The notes under the pieces were generated by a model. The model was not told the DNA's origin, searched no databases, and saw only the letters and a list, made by a program, of their open reading frames with translations. Positions 6,646 through 13,261 of a stretch of DNA of 13,332 nt are shown here, piece after piece (within the stretch, counting starts at the first letter, position 1; the number at the start of each line of letters is the position of its first letter). The position numbers and the translations under genes are program-made. Origin of the DNA: Acidimicrobiales bacterium (GTDB lineage: Bacteria > Actinomycetota > Acidimicrobiia > Acidimicrobiales > Ilumatobacteraceae); assembly GCA_030830415.1 (NCBI GenBank), contig JAURNB010000212.1, positions 1 to 13,332 on the forward strand, given 5' to 3'.

Positions 6646-7431
6646 TTAGTTCATGAACCGTCCGCCGTTGAGGAAGATGGTCATGCCAGTGACGTATTCC
6701 CCACCTTTACTTGCCAACCACACCACCCACGGAGCGCCATGCTCTTCAGGTTCACCAACAAAACCCAGCGGCATTTTATCTTTCAGGCCCTGAACAAATT
6801 CTTGGTTGTTTGCTTCCCAGTTGTTCCACGCATCAGTTTTCAAGGATGGGTTCACTGTGTTGACGGTGATGCCTAACTTGCCCCATTCGCGGGCCGCAGT
6901 ACGTGTGAGTGCGCGAATTGCTTCTTTCGTAGCGTTATAGGGAGTGTTGCCTGGAAAACCTTCCATGCCTGAACCTGAAGCGAAGTTCACGATGCGGCCG
7001 TATCCGGCCTTTTTCATATGTGGGAAAACTGCTTGCATTCCCCACAATGTGGCTGTTGCACCCGTTCGGAAGGTGTACTCCCATTCAGCATCATCGGTAT
7101 CTTCCATCGGCGTAGGAATGGTAGATGCACGCGGTTTCTCAGCTGTTCCGAAACCCTGAGCGTTATTCACCAAAATATCGACCGTGCCAAACTTCTTCAC
7201 GGTCTCGGCAACCATATTGAAAATCTGCTCTTTGTTGCTTACGTCTACAACAACACCGAAAGCAATGAATCCTTCTGCTTCTATTTCGGCAACAACACTG
7301 GCAACGGTTGCTGGTGTTCGACTCGCCACAACAACTTTCGCTCCTTCGCGAGCAAACACTTTGGCGATTCCCTTGCCAATGCCGCGACCTGCACCGGTCA
7401 CAATTGCCACTTTTCCGTCGAGCTGACCCAT
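6646..7431 (-). CDS. SDR family oxidoreductase lacking the usual catalytic asparagine
   Basis: The 261-residue SDR has the cofactor loop TGAGRGIG at 12-19, NNAQG at 89-93 (Gln replacing the usual Gly), Ser at 152/154 in FASGSG and the catalytic pair Y165-x3-K169 in YNATK. Where most classical SDRs have the tetrad Asn in a 'vNlxG' segment, this protein reads TFRTGATATLWGMQA, placing Gly124 at that position by my alignment. I recall mycobacterial SDRs with the same TG-for-N pattern, so this is probably a subfamily trait rather than damage. A cluster of three Trp lies at about residues 202-229. The start ATG 7431 has an excellent ribosome site, AAAGGAG, 6 bases upstream. The gene follows the lipoprotein gene by 72 bp on the same strand. 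Substrate unknown. Confidence 0.87.
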   Translation of the reverse strand: MGQLDGKVAIVTGAGRGIGKGIAKVFAREGAKVVVASRTPATVASVVAEIEAEGFIAFGVVVDVSNKEQIFNMVAETVKKFGTVDILVNNAQGFGTAEKPRASTIPTPMEDTDDAEWEYTFRTGATATLWGMQAVFPHMKKAGYGRIVNFASGSGMEGFPGNTPYNATKEAIRALTRTAAREWGKLGITVNTVNPSLKTDAWNNWEANNQEFVQGLKDKMPLGFVGEPEEHGAPWVVWLASKGGEYVTGMTIFLNGGRFMN

Positions 7432-7503
7432 GATGTTCTCCTTTATGAGTACTTGCGGGAAACACTAACGACTACACGCGATACAACGAAAGGCAGAAGA
7501 GAA

Positions 7504-8013
7504 TTACGACGCCACCGCAGGAGTGCCACTTTGCTTTCCTGTGATTCCGCATTTTTCAAGAAGATACTTCTTCATTGCAGCATCAGATGATTCGAGTTTG
7601 TATTGCGTATCGAGATCGCCAATTTGCTTCACAGCACTTGCATCGGCCTCTACTTTTGATAAGTCAAATCCAAACTTTTCAATAATTTTGAACAACTCAA
7701 CTGTCGAGATACGCAAGTTTTCTGCAATATCTTTAATGTCGTCCGGTGCTTGTGCCGCCAAATTGGTGGCAGCCACCACCTGATTTGCATAATACAACTT
7801 GATGTCGTCGCTCTTTCCCTGACCCGTACCCAACTCGACCTTTGATGCCTCTATGGCTGTCTCGCAAAATGTGCGGGACTTGACGGATCCATCGGTGGGC
7901 AAAACAGTGTCATACGAACTCGACTCACTGCTGCCGCATGCGGTAATGCCAAACACAACTGCACCAACCAGAAGAATCCGAGTGACGATGCGACTATTTG
8001 GCGAAGTTTTCAC
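7504..8013 (-). CDS. Putative lipoprotein of unknown function
   Basis: I choose GTG 8013 because GAGGG lies about 8 bases upstream. An upstream TTG (8043) would add ten residues but has no ribosome site. The 169-residue product starts with a basic, then hydrophobic, lipoprotein signal (RIVTRILLVGAVV) and a lipobox-like ITAC, so Cys26 would be lipidated and the protein held on the outer face of the membrane. After a Ser-rich spacer (GSSESSS) the rest is mostly helical, with two further cysteines (C50 and C155) that may form a disulfide holding the helices together. The C-terminus is GTPAVAS. I do not recognise the family. It lies upstream of the SDR on the same strand, 72 bp away, and is divergent from trhO across 53 bp. 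Confidence 0.7.
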   Translation of the reverse strand: MKTSPNSRIVTRILLVGAVVFGITACGSSESSSYDTVLPTDGSVKSRTFCETAIEASKVELGTGQGKSDDIKLYYANQVVAATNLAAQAPDDIKDIAENLRISTVELFKIIEKFGFDLSKVEADASAVKQIGDLDTQYKLESSDAAMKKYLLEKCGITGKQSGTPAVAS

Positions 8014-8066
8014 AGTAATTCCCTCTAACAATGACGTTGACAACAGATGGACAAAATACCTCAGTC

Positions 8067-9014
8067 ATGAGCGGAAACCTCTGCCCCGCTGTTCATCACC
8101 TCTATTTCCGATACATTTTCCGTATCGATACCACCAAAATCATCCTTTTCTATACGTTTGCCCCTATCAACGACCCCGAAGCTATCCGTCTGTGGCAAAG
8201 GTCTTTGTGCGAAAGCCTCGGCCTCAAAGGACGCATCATCATTTCTCGCCACGGGATTAACGGCACAGTGGGAGGTCCGCTTGCGGCTGTTAAGAAATAC
8301 GTCCGCACCACACGCGAATACGGAGCCTTTAAAAACATCGATTTCAAATGGTCCGACGGCGACATTGAAGATTTTCCACGGCTCGTTATTCGCGTCCGCG
8401 ATGAAATCGTTACCTTTGGCGTGTCTGACGAAATACAGGTTGATGAAAATGGAATCGTTGGGGGCGGGAAACACCTTTCGCCCACTCAAGTACATGAGCT
8501 CATTCAAGAGCGCGGCGAAGAAGTGGTTTTCTTTGATGGTCGCAATGCCTATGAAGCCGCAATAGGCAAATTCAAGAATGCTGTCGTTCCTGATGTGGAA
8601 ACAACTCCAGGCTTTGTAGCCGAACTCGAGACTGGCAAATACGACCACCTGAAAGACAAGCCAATCGTTACTTACTGCACCGGCGGCATTCGGTGTGAAG
8701 TGTTATCGATGGTGATGAAGAATCGTGGTTTCAAAGAGGTCTATCAAATTGCTGGCGGCATTGTTCGCTACGGCGAGAAATTCAAAGATGGCGGACTATG
8801 GGAAGGTTCTCTTTACATTTTTGACAAGCGTATGAATATGGAATTCAGCGATGACGCAAAAACCATTGGAGTTTGTCAACTATGTGATTCACCAGCGAGC
8901 AGGTATTACAACTGCACCAACATTAAATGCCGCAAACTCACACTTGCCTGCGATGAATGCGTGGCAGACAACGAACGCGTTACTTGCTCCAATTGCACAC
9001 CTATAAATGCTTAA
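8067..9014 (+). CDS. trhO: tRNA uridine(34) hydroxylase TrhO (rhodanese-domain, UPF0176/YceA family)
   Basis: TrhO hydroxylates uridine 34 of certain tRNAs to 5-hydroxyuridine using O2, the first step toward wobble modifications such as cmo5U or mo5U. With a start at 8067 the protein has 315 residues. The N-terminal domain (about 24-115) carries the conserved ISRHGINGTVGG (59-70) and FKWSDGDIEDFPRL. The rhodanese domain (about 140-250) holds FFDGRNAYE and the active-site loop YCTGGIRCE with C204 and C210. The C-terminal region has eight cysteines (C270, C273, C283, C288, C295, C298, C307, C310), mostly CxxC pairs, likely binding zinc. Family homology begins only at about residue 22 (DTTKIILFY), and neither ATG 8031 nor ATG 8067 has a ribosome site, so the true start is uncertain and may be later or leaderless. 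Its TAA shares the palindrome TTAA with the stop of the opposing gene. Confidence 0.88.
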   Translation: MSGNLCPAVHHLYFRYIFRIDTTKIILFYTFAPINDPEAIRLWQRSLCESLGLKGRIIISRHGINGTVGGPLAAVKKYVRTTREYGAFKNIDFKWSDGDIEDFPRLVIRVRDEIVTFGVSDEIQVDENGIVGGGKHLSPTQVHELIQERGEEVVFFDGRNAYEAAIGKFKNAVVPDVETTPGFVAELETGKYDHLKDKPIVTYCTGGIRCEVLSMVMKNRGFKEVYQIAGGIVRYGEKFKDGGLWEGSLYIFDKRMNMEFSDDAKTIGVCQLCDSPASRYYNCTNIKCRKLTLACDECVADNERVTCSNCTPINA

Positions 9015-9541
9015 GGTTTTCCCATGGTCCCATCAGGCATCGTTGCTCCGCTGAAGTCGGCTTTATCAGATACCCCTTCATCAAAAACAGCACGAAGTAA
9101 GTGCGCATATGAGAAGCTTGTGCCTTCAATAATTGCTCCTGTGAAAATGGCTTCTTCACCATTTACGCCCAAGAACGAAGCGTTGGTGAGGTTCGCCCCA
9201 GAAAAATCGGCACGATACATATTGCTTCCACCCACATCGGCACCGGTGAAATTGGCGTTCACGAGAATTGCTCTGCTGAGATAGGCCTTATTGAACGAAG
9301 AGCCAGAGAAATTCGCCCCGGTGAGGTCGAGATCAGCGAAATTCTCTCGTGAGAGATCCATGTTTGAAAAATCAGCGCCTGGGCCTGCGGTTTTACCCTG
9401 AATTTCGCGTGTTGCACCCAACTTAGTAGTGGGCTGAAGCGTTGTCGTGCGGGGCGCCTTAGCAGGTGGATTACCACAAGCCATAGTTGTGGCGCAAAAC
9501 GCCACCAGGACAACTGCAAAAGAAATAGACCGTGAGCGCAT
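9011..9541 (-). CDS. Pentapeptide-repeat lipoprotein
   Basis: The 176-residue protein begins with a lipoprotein signal (MRSRSISFAVVLVAF) and a lipobox-like TMAC, giving a probable lipidated Cys22. A Pro/Thr linker (about 24-50) follows, then pentapeptide repeats of the A(D/N)(F/L)xx type from about 56 to 166: ADFSN, MDLSR, ENFAD, LDLTG, ANFSG, ..., ADFSGANLTN, ..., ADFSG. Such repeats form a right-handed four-sided beta-helix used for binding. DNA-mimic members such as MfpA/Qnr act on gyrase in the cytoplasm, so a lipid-anchored outside copy must do something else, perhaps an envelope scaffold. No ribosome site is seen before ATG 9541; a weak start or leaderless transcript is possible. It is divergent from the SnoaL-like gene (86 bp) and overlaps the trhO stop by 4 bp. 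Confidence 0.85.
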   Translation of the reverse strand: MRSRSISFAVVLVAFCATTMACGNPPAKAPRTTTLQPTTKLGATREIQGKTAGPGADFSNMDLSRENFADLDLTGANFSGSSFNKAYLSRAILVNANFTGADVGGSNMYRADFSGANLTNASFLGVNGEEAIFTGAIIEGTSFSYAHLLRAVFDEGVSDKADFSGATMPDGTMGKP

Positions 9542-9627
9542 CCGATCAATTTACACGCTTGCTGGCTTCGCACACCTATGCGCCAACAAACTACAGTTTC
9601 AGCAACGTCGTTGAGTTGGGGGAATTT

Positions 9628-10041
9628 ATGATCAGCAGTGGACCAGTAGAAGATCGTCTCGCTATTCGCGAATTAGTTGACTCCTACAACGATGCAGTCA
9701 TGCGTCTCGACGGAGAAGCCTGGGCCAGTAATTGGACTGACGACGGCATATGGTCTTTACCCGGAGTGGGCGAAGTTGCAGGAAAAGATAAGTTCTACCC
9801 CATGTGGCAACAAGCCATGTCGGCATTCTCCTTTGTCGGGTTTTTTGCATCTGCCGGCCCCATCGTCGTCACTGGCGATACGGCACATGGAACTTGGTAT
9901 CAGCAAGAGTTTTTGCACATGAAAGCTGGCGGAAAGCAAACCATCACTGGTCGTTACGAAGACGATTATGTGCGCAAAGATGGACGCTGGTACTTCGCTA
10001 AGCGCGTGTATGCGGTGCTCGACCGCCAAGTGACTGAATAG
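9628..10041 (+). CDS. SnoaL-like / NTF2-fold protein
   Basis: The 137-residue protein has the layout of the SnoaL-like / DUF4440 group. An N-terminal helix EDRLAIRELVDSYNDAVMRLD (8-28) is followed by WASNWTDDGIWSLPG (32-46), VAGKDKFYPMW (50-60), and a beta-sheet end with HGTWYQQEF (88-95), GRYEDDYVRKDGRWYFAKRVY (109-129). Members are small cone-shaped barrels that serve as dehydratases, isomerases or binding proteins; many actinobacterial ones lie near SDRs and steroid or acyl-CoA genes. The catalytic residues are not fixed across the family, so I give no reaction. The frame is open from further upstream, but ATG 9628 is preferred because GGGGGA lies about 5 bases before it and family homology starts here. 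Confidence 0.82.
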   Translation: MISSGPVEDRLAIRELVDSYNDAVMRLDGEAWASNWTDDGIWSLPGVGEVAGKDKFYPMWQQAMSAFSFVGFFASAGPIVVTGDTAHGTWYQQEFLHMKAGGKQTITGRYEDDYVRKDGRWYFAKRVYAVLDRQVTE

Positions 10042-10071
10042 CCATGCAATAGCCTCCGTGTTGGGGCGTTT

Positions 10072-10077
10072 TACAGT
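10072..10077 (+). promoter_or_regulatory. Candidate -10 hexamer for the lemA-TPM operon
   Basis: TACAGT fits the TAnnnT pattern and lies 11 bases before the lemA start in the 47-bp gap after the SnoaL-like gene. This would give a transcript with a very short leader. No clear -35 element is seen at the right distance. Pattern match only. Confidence 0.2.
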
Positions 10078-10088
10078 ACGGTGAACTC

Positions 10089-10697
10089 ATGGCATCGACC
10101 TCTCTCAGCTCTCTCAATCTGACCAAAAAGCGCAAGCAACTCATCGGCGGCATCGCAGCCGGTGTAGTGATTCTTTTGGCGATCATCACGTCATATAACG
10201 GCTTGGTGAATAAAGAAACGCGTGTCGACCAAGCGAGTTCCGACCTAGAAGTACAGCTGCAACGTCGATTTGACCTCATTCCCAATCTTGTATCTGCTGT
10301 TGAGGGCGCCATGACTCAGGAGCGAACAATATTTACCGCCCTCGCAGAGGCACGTTCAAAGTATGCAGGTGCAACGTCGAGCAACGACAAAATTGCTGCA
10401 GCGTCACAAGTGGAGTCTGCTCTTAGCCGACTACTCGTTGTTGTTGAGAACTACCCCACACTCACCAGCACACAAAATGTGCGCGATTTGCAAGTGCAAC
10501 TTGAAGGTACGGAAAATCGAGTTGCACAGGCACGACGTGACTACAACGAATTCGTCACATCGTTCAACAGAGCAATACGCACTTTCCCGCGCTCGCTGAT
10601 CTCTGGCGTATTTGGTTTTGAAAAACGGGCCCTCTATGCAGCAGATCCTGCTAGCCAAACAGCACCCAAGGTAGACCTCACACCATCAGGGTCATGA
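10089..10697 (+). CDS. LemA family membrane protein
   Basis: The 202-residue protein has the LemA family layout. A short cytoplasmic N-terminus (KKRKQ) precedes one membrane segment at about 18-36 (LIGGIAAGVVILLAIITSY). A long alpha-helical extracytoplasmic domain follows. Family marks are YNGLVNKETRVDQ (36-48), LQRRFDLIPNLVSAVEG (57-73), ENYPTLTSTQNVRDLQVQLEGTENRVAQARRDYNEFVTSFNRAIRTFP. LemA proteins are widespread and often sit beside TPM-domain genes; their molecular job is not established. The start ATG 10089 has a modest GGTGA 6 bases upstream. The TGA overlaps the ATG of the next gene (ATGA at 10694-10697), which indicates translational coupling and a shared operon. Confidence 0.92.
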   Translation: MASTSLSSLNLTKKRKQLIGGIAAGVVILLAIITSYNGLVNKETRVDQASSDLEVQLQRRFDLIPNLVSAVEGAMTQERTIFTALAEARSKYAGATSSNDKIAAASQVESALSRLLVVVENYPTLTSTQNVRDLQVQLEGTENRVAQARRDYNEFVTSFNRAIRTFPRSLISGVFGFEKRALYAADPASQTAPKVDLTPSGS

Positions 10698-11464
10698 GAT
10701 TTCGCTTCCTAGCCGCGGCGCTCAGCACCACGGCTTTCGCAATTTTTGCGACTGGCCAACTAGTTGGCGCTGCGACCGACATTCCCAAGTTCTCCGCACC
10801 TGTCGTTGACGGCGCAAATATTCTTTCCGCAAATGTTGAATCTGCGCTCAACCAGTCGCTCGAGGGTTTTCGCAAATCTACTGGACCACAAGTAGCTGTA
10901 CTCACCGTTTCATCTACAGGGAATCAATCACTCGAAGACTTTGGTATTGACGTCGCCCGAAAGTGGGGCCTTGGCGACAAGACCCGAGACGATGGCATTC
11001 TTCTTGTCATCGCATTCGACGACCGCGCTCTTCGCATTGAAACCGGCAGTGGCATTGAAGATGAACTCACCGATGTTGAAGCAGGTCGCATCATCGACGG
11101 CATCATTGCGCCTCAACTCAAAGCCGGGAACCCCGATGCAGCTGTGATTGATGGAGCCTCAGCGATTGTTAGCGAACTTTCTGCAGGCCCTGGCGAAACG
11201 GTGACAATTGATGCCACCGCAACAGGCACCACCGGAAGTACTGGTGGAAATCTCCTCTTCGGATTCATTTCGATTGTTTTCTTCTTGTTTGCCATGGTTA
11301 TGTTCGTTATTCGTGGTCGCCAACGCGGTTTTGGAAACGTGGCAAGCAACATACTCTTCGTGGCTGTCACCGCTATGCGATCAAGTTCAGGTGGCGGACG
11401 CGGAGGTTTCTCTGGTGGCGGAGGCGGAGGCTTCTCAGGCGGCGGAGCGTCGGGTTCGTGGTGA
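10694..11464 (+). CDS. TPM-domain (YgcG-like) membrane-anchored protein with Gly-rich tail
   Basis: The 256-residue protein has a signal peptide (about 1-27, MRFRFLAAAL...LVGAA). A TPM domain follows at about 36-162: VVDGANILS, QVAVLTV, DVARKWGLGDKTRDDGILLVIAFDDRALRIETGSGIEDELTD and GNPDAAVIDGASAIV. A membrane segment comes next at about 187-206, then a Gly/Ser tail from 230 ending GGGASGSW. This is the standard YgcG layout. The TPM domain faces outside; plant TLP18.3 members were reported to have acid phosphatase activity and a role in photosystem II repair, while bacterial roles are unclear. It overlaps lemA by 4 bp, so the two are almost certainly co-translated. The Gly-rich tail with Phe (GGFSGG) and the terminal Trp is typical and may bind partners or wall. 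Confidence 0.92.
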   Translation: MRFRFLAAALSTTAFAIFATGQLVGAATDIPKFSAPVVDGANILSANVESALNQSLEGFRKSTGPQVAVLTVSSTGNQSLEDFGIDVARKWGLGDKTRDDGILLVIAFDDRALRIETGSGIEDELTDVEAGRIIDGIIAPQLKAGNPDAAVIDGASAIVSELSAGPGETVTIDATATGTTGSTGGNLLFGFISIVFFLFAMVMFVIRGRQRGFGNVASNILFVAVTAMRSSSGGGRGGFSGGGGGGFSGGGASGSW

Positions 11465-11488
11465 AGCAAACAAGTAGAGGTGGTGAGA

Positions 11489-11866
11489 ATGTTGCATAAA
11501 CGAAAAGAAGCAGCGAACTGGTGGCTTCAACAAAAGCCTCAAGTCGCAGCAGCCATCAAAGAGGCCGAAGCAGCAACTGGACACCAAATCGTTGTGGTCG
11601 TGGCGCGACTGGGTAAATACCATGCCGAACGAGCAACACATATCGCACGCAAAAACCCTGGGGCATCACTTGTATTTTGTGTAGACGTTCTTCAACACCG
11701 ATATGAACTGCGTTGGCAAAGTGACGTCACTTTGCCCCAAACGGTTCTCGACACCACCACACAACTTTTCAAAGAACAGAAGTTGGCTGATGCCATACGA
11801 TTGGTGGCTCAATCTCTTCCCGTTAACGCACCAGGAGAAAACCTCCCTGACATTATTGACGAATAA
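11489..11866 (+). CDS. Small cytoplasmic TPM/DUF5130-like protein, third gene of the lemA operon
   Basis: I choose ATG 11489, with GAGG about 9 bases upstream; GTG codons at 11480 and 11483 lie too close to that site. The 125-residue product has no signal peptide or membrane segment. Its middle (VAAAIKEAEAATGHQIVVVVARLG, then NPGASLVFCVDVLQHRYELRWQSDV, then KLADAIRLVAQSLP) follows the beta-alpha pattern of a stripped-down TPM domain and resembles actinobacterial DUF5130 proteins as I remember them. It starts 24 bp after the TPM gene and completes a three-gene lemA-TPM-TPM-like unit, so it may be a cytoplasmic partner of the exported one. A perfect 22-bp palindrome lies in the codons for residues 76-83. 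The family assignment is tentative. Confidence 0.65.
   Translation: MLHKRKEAANWWLQQKPQVAAAIKEAEAATGHQIVVVVARLGKYHAERATHIARKNPGASLVFCVDVLQHRYELRWQSDVTLPQTVLDTTTQLFKEQKLADAIRLVAQSLPVNAPGENLPDIIDE
11715..11736. repeat. Perfect 22-bp palindrome inside the third gene of the lemA operon
   Basis: The arms are GGCAAAGTGAC and GTCACTTTGCC, an exact inverted repeat with no spacer, centred between 11725 and 11726 on TGACGTCA. With a 3-base bulge on the right it extends to CGTT ... AACG. It lies in coding sequence (residues 76-83, WQSDVTLP) and is not followed by a T-run, so it is not an ordinary intrinsic terminator. It could be an operator, an RNA hairpin or a cruciform-prone site. Confidence 0.85.
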
Positions 11867-11900
11867 CGAAGCCTTGAACCACTTTGCAATTGCCGTTAGA

Positions 11901-11919
11901 GTCACCAATGGTTACCAAT
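11901..11919 (+). promoter_or_regulatory. Tandem GTYACCAAT direct repeats upstream of the secreted-protein gene
   Basis: The gap 11867-11945 (79 bp) holds gtcaccaat (11901-11909) and gttaccaat (11911-11919), two nine-base copies differing at one position and set 10 bp apart, one helical turn. They lie 27-45 bases before the ATG. This is the arrangement expected of an activator or repressor site. No factor can be named. Confidence 0.35.
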
Positions 11920-11945
11920 AGCAATATTCACTGAGGGAGTACGTC

Positions 11946-13253
11946 ATGTCGTCAAAGAAGTTCACTACTGCCCTATTAGCTATCGCGGGAGTGATGACAG
12001 TTTCATCACTCAGCACCAGCGCTTCTGCGCCACCGAGTTCCACCGATTCAACCACCACCACAACAATCGCTACTCCCGTGGTCGCGGGTTGTGCAACCAC
12101 GGTGAGCGGCGCAACTTCAACCACTGTTGACGAAGCATTCATCAATCTTTGTGATGCTGTACTCACCCGTAAAGATGAGGGATACGACGCCGCGGTGGAA
12201 CTCAATGGCGCAACATTCAAATGCACTGCTATTCCCTCAGGTGCAACAACTGCTTTTAACCGCACCTATTTCGAGAATCGCATGGATGAGATCTCTGCCC
12301 AGGTTGGCGCCTGGAGACTGGCCAAGGTTTCGAACCCAAATGCTCCTTGGGCACCGGTCAATCCGCCAAAGCAGAGTTGCAACTTTCCATTTACCTCCAA
12401 GGAAAGCAATACCGCTGCAACATTTCCTGTGACTGCCTCAAAATTTGGTTCCGGATCTTTTGCCACCACATGCACCACCGAATTCAAAATGGACACCACC
12501 TTCGTTTACACAATGACGATTCCCACAAGTAACCCTGAGGGCAACTCCATGGTTCTTCCGGCCACAAAAGCGTGGCCCTGGACTCTTGGTTTTAGTGGCA
12601 CACGTAACTGCACATGGACGTTAACTTTTGGCAGCACTGGCGAACTCTCGGGCACCATTGCCCAAAACTTCGGTGACTTACCAAAGACCCAAGCCAATGT
12701 TGCGTGGAACTGCAAAGAGGGTTACACCAAGGTCATCTGTGTCAGCTACACCGTCACTTCAGAAATTACCGTCACCGGTGGAACAAATAGCTTTGAGGGT
12801 GCAACGGGCTCCGGCATCCAAACCGACGTACGCATCTTGCCAGCACTACTCGTCGACATGCCTTTCGAAGCAGACAGCACCGTCTTGGCTGCTTCATCAG
12901 TTGGGCGCTACAAGTTGCCCGTGTTGAAACTTGCTGACAAGATCGCAAAGCCAAAGTCAACTGTTTCATTGCGATTCAAGTCAAAGGCCCCAGCAGTGAA
13001 CAAGAAATTGTCTTACATGGTTTCCAATGCTCGCAAAGCAACATGCTCCGTTACGGGGAAATCTGGTGCGAGAAATGTCACCCTAGTGAGGTCGGTGAAG
13101 AGTAGCTCGAAAGGCGTTATCACCACTTCACTTACCACATCAACACTGCGATCAAAGCTGAAATTGAGTGCAGGCAAAACTGCCTCTTTGACCATCACCT
13201 GCGCGGTGGGCAAAACAAAAGTGGTGCGCCGGGTTACCCAAGTTCTCAAATAA
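11946..13253 (+). CDS. Secreted Thr/Cys-rich protein of unknown function
   Basis: The 435-residue protein has a Sec signal peptide (KKFTTALLAIAGVMTVSSLS, likely cleavage after ASA at residue 28), then a Pro/Ser/Thr linker with five successive Thr (SSTDSTTTTTIATP). The middle part (about 49-310) contains many cysteines, probably disulfide-paired, and Thr/Trp-rich beta strands such as ATKAWPWTLGFSG and CTWTLTFGSTGELSG. The last 110 residues, from about LADKIAKPKSTVSLRF, are very Lys/Ser-rich (net positive) and read like an immunoglobulin-type beta domain holding two more Cys. It ends KVVRRVTQVLK with no wall anchor. I recognise no named family. The start is supported by GAGGGAG about 7 bases before ATG 11946. 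It follows the lemA cassette by 79 bp with its own candidate regulatory repeats. Confidence 0.75.
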   Translation: MSSKKFTTALLAIAGVMTVSSLSTSASAPPSSTDSTTTTTIATPVVAGCATTVSGATSTTVDEAFINLCDAVLTRKDEGYDAAVELNGATFKCTAIPSGATTAFNRTYFENRMDEISAQVGAWRLAKVSNPNAPWAPVNPPKQSCNFPFTSKESNTAATFPVTASKFGSGSFATTCTTEFKMDTTFVYTMTIPTSNPEGNSMVLPATKAWPWTLGFSGTRNCTWTLTFGSTGELSGTIAQNFGDLPKTQANVAWNCKEGYTKVICVSYTVTSEITVTGGTNSFEGATGSGIQTDVRILPALLVDMPFEADSTVLAASSVGRYKLPVLKLADKIAKPKSTVSLRFKSKAPAVNKKLSYMVSNARKATCSVTGKSGARNVTLVRSVKSSSKGVITTSLTTSTLRSKLKLSAGKTASLTITCAVGKTKVVRRVTQVLK

Positions 13254-13261
13254 GCAAAGTC

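Noticed and set aside
8014..8043. Longer form of the lipoprotein starting at TTG 8043
   Set aside because: No ribosome site precedes the TTG, whereas GTG 8013 has GAGGG at a good distance and yields a normal lipoprotein signal length.
9532..9627. Longer form of the SnoaL-like protein starting at 9532
   Set aside because: It would overlap the divergent pentapeptide lipoprotein start, has no ribosome site, and family homology starts after ATG 9628, which has GGGGGA upstream.
3841..11729. Three copies of TGACGTCA (3841-3848, 6144-6151, 11722-11729), more than expected in 13 kb
   Set aside because: The first two lie in ordinary coding sequence with no extended symmetry beyond 8-10 bases; GAC-GTC codon pairs make this common. 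Only the 11715-11736 palindrome is kept as significant.
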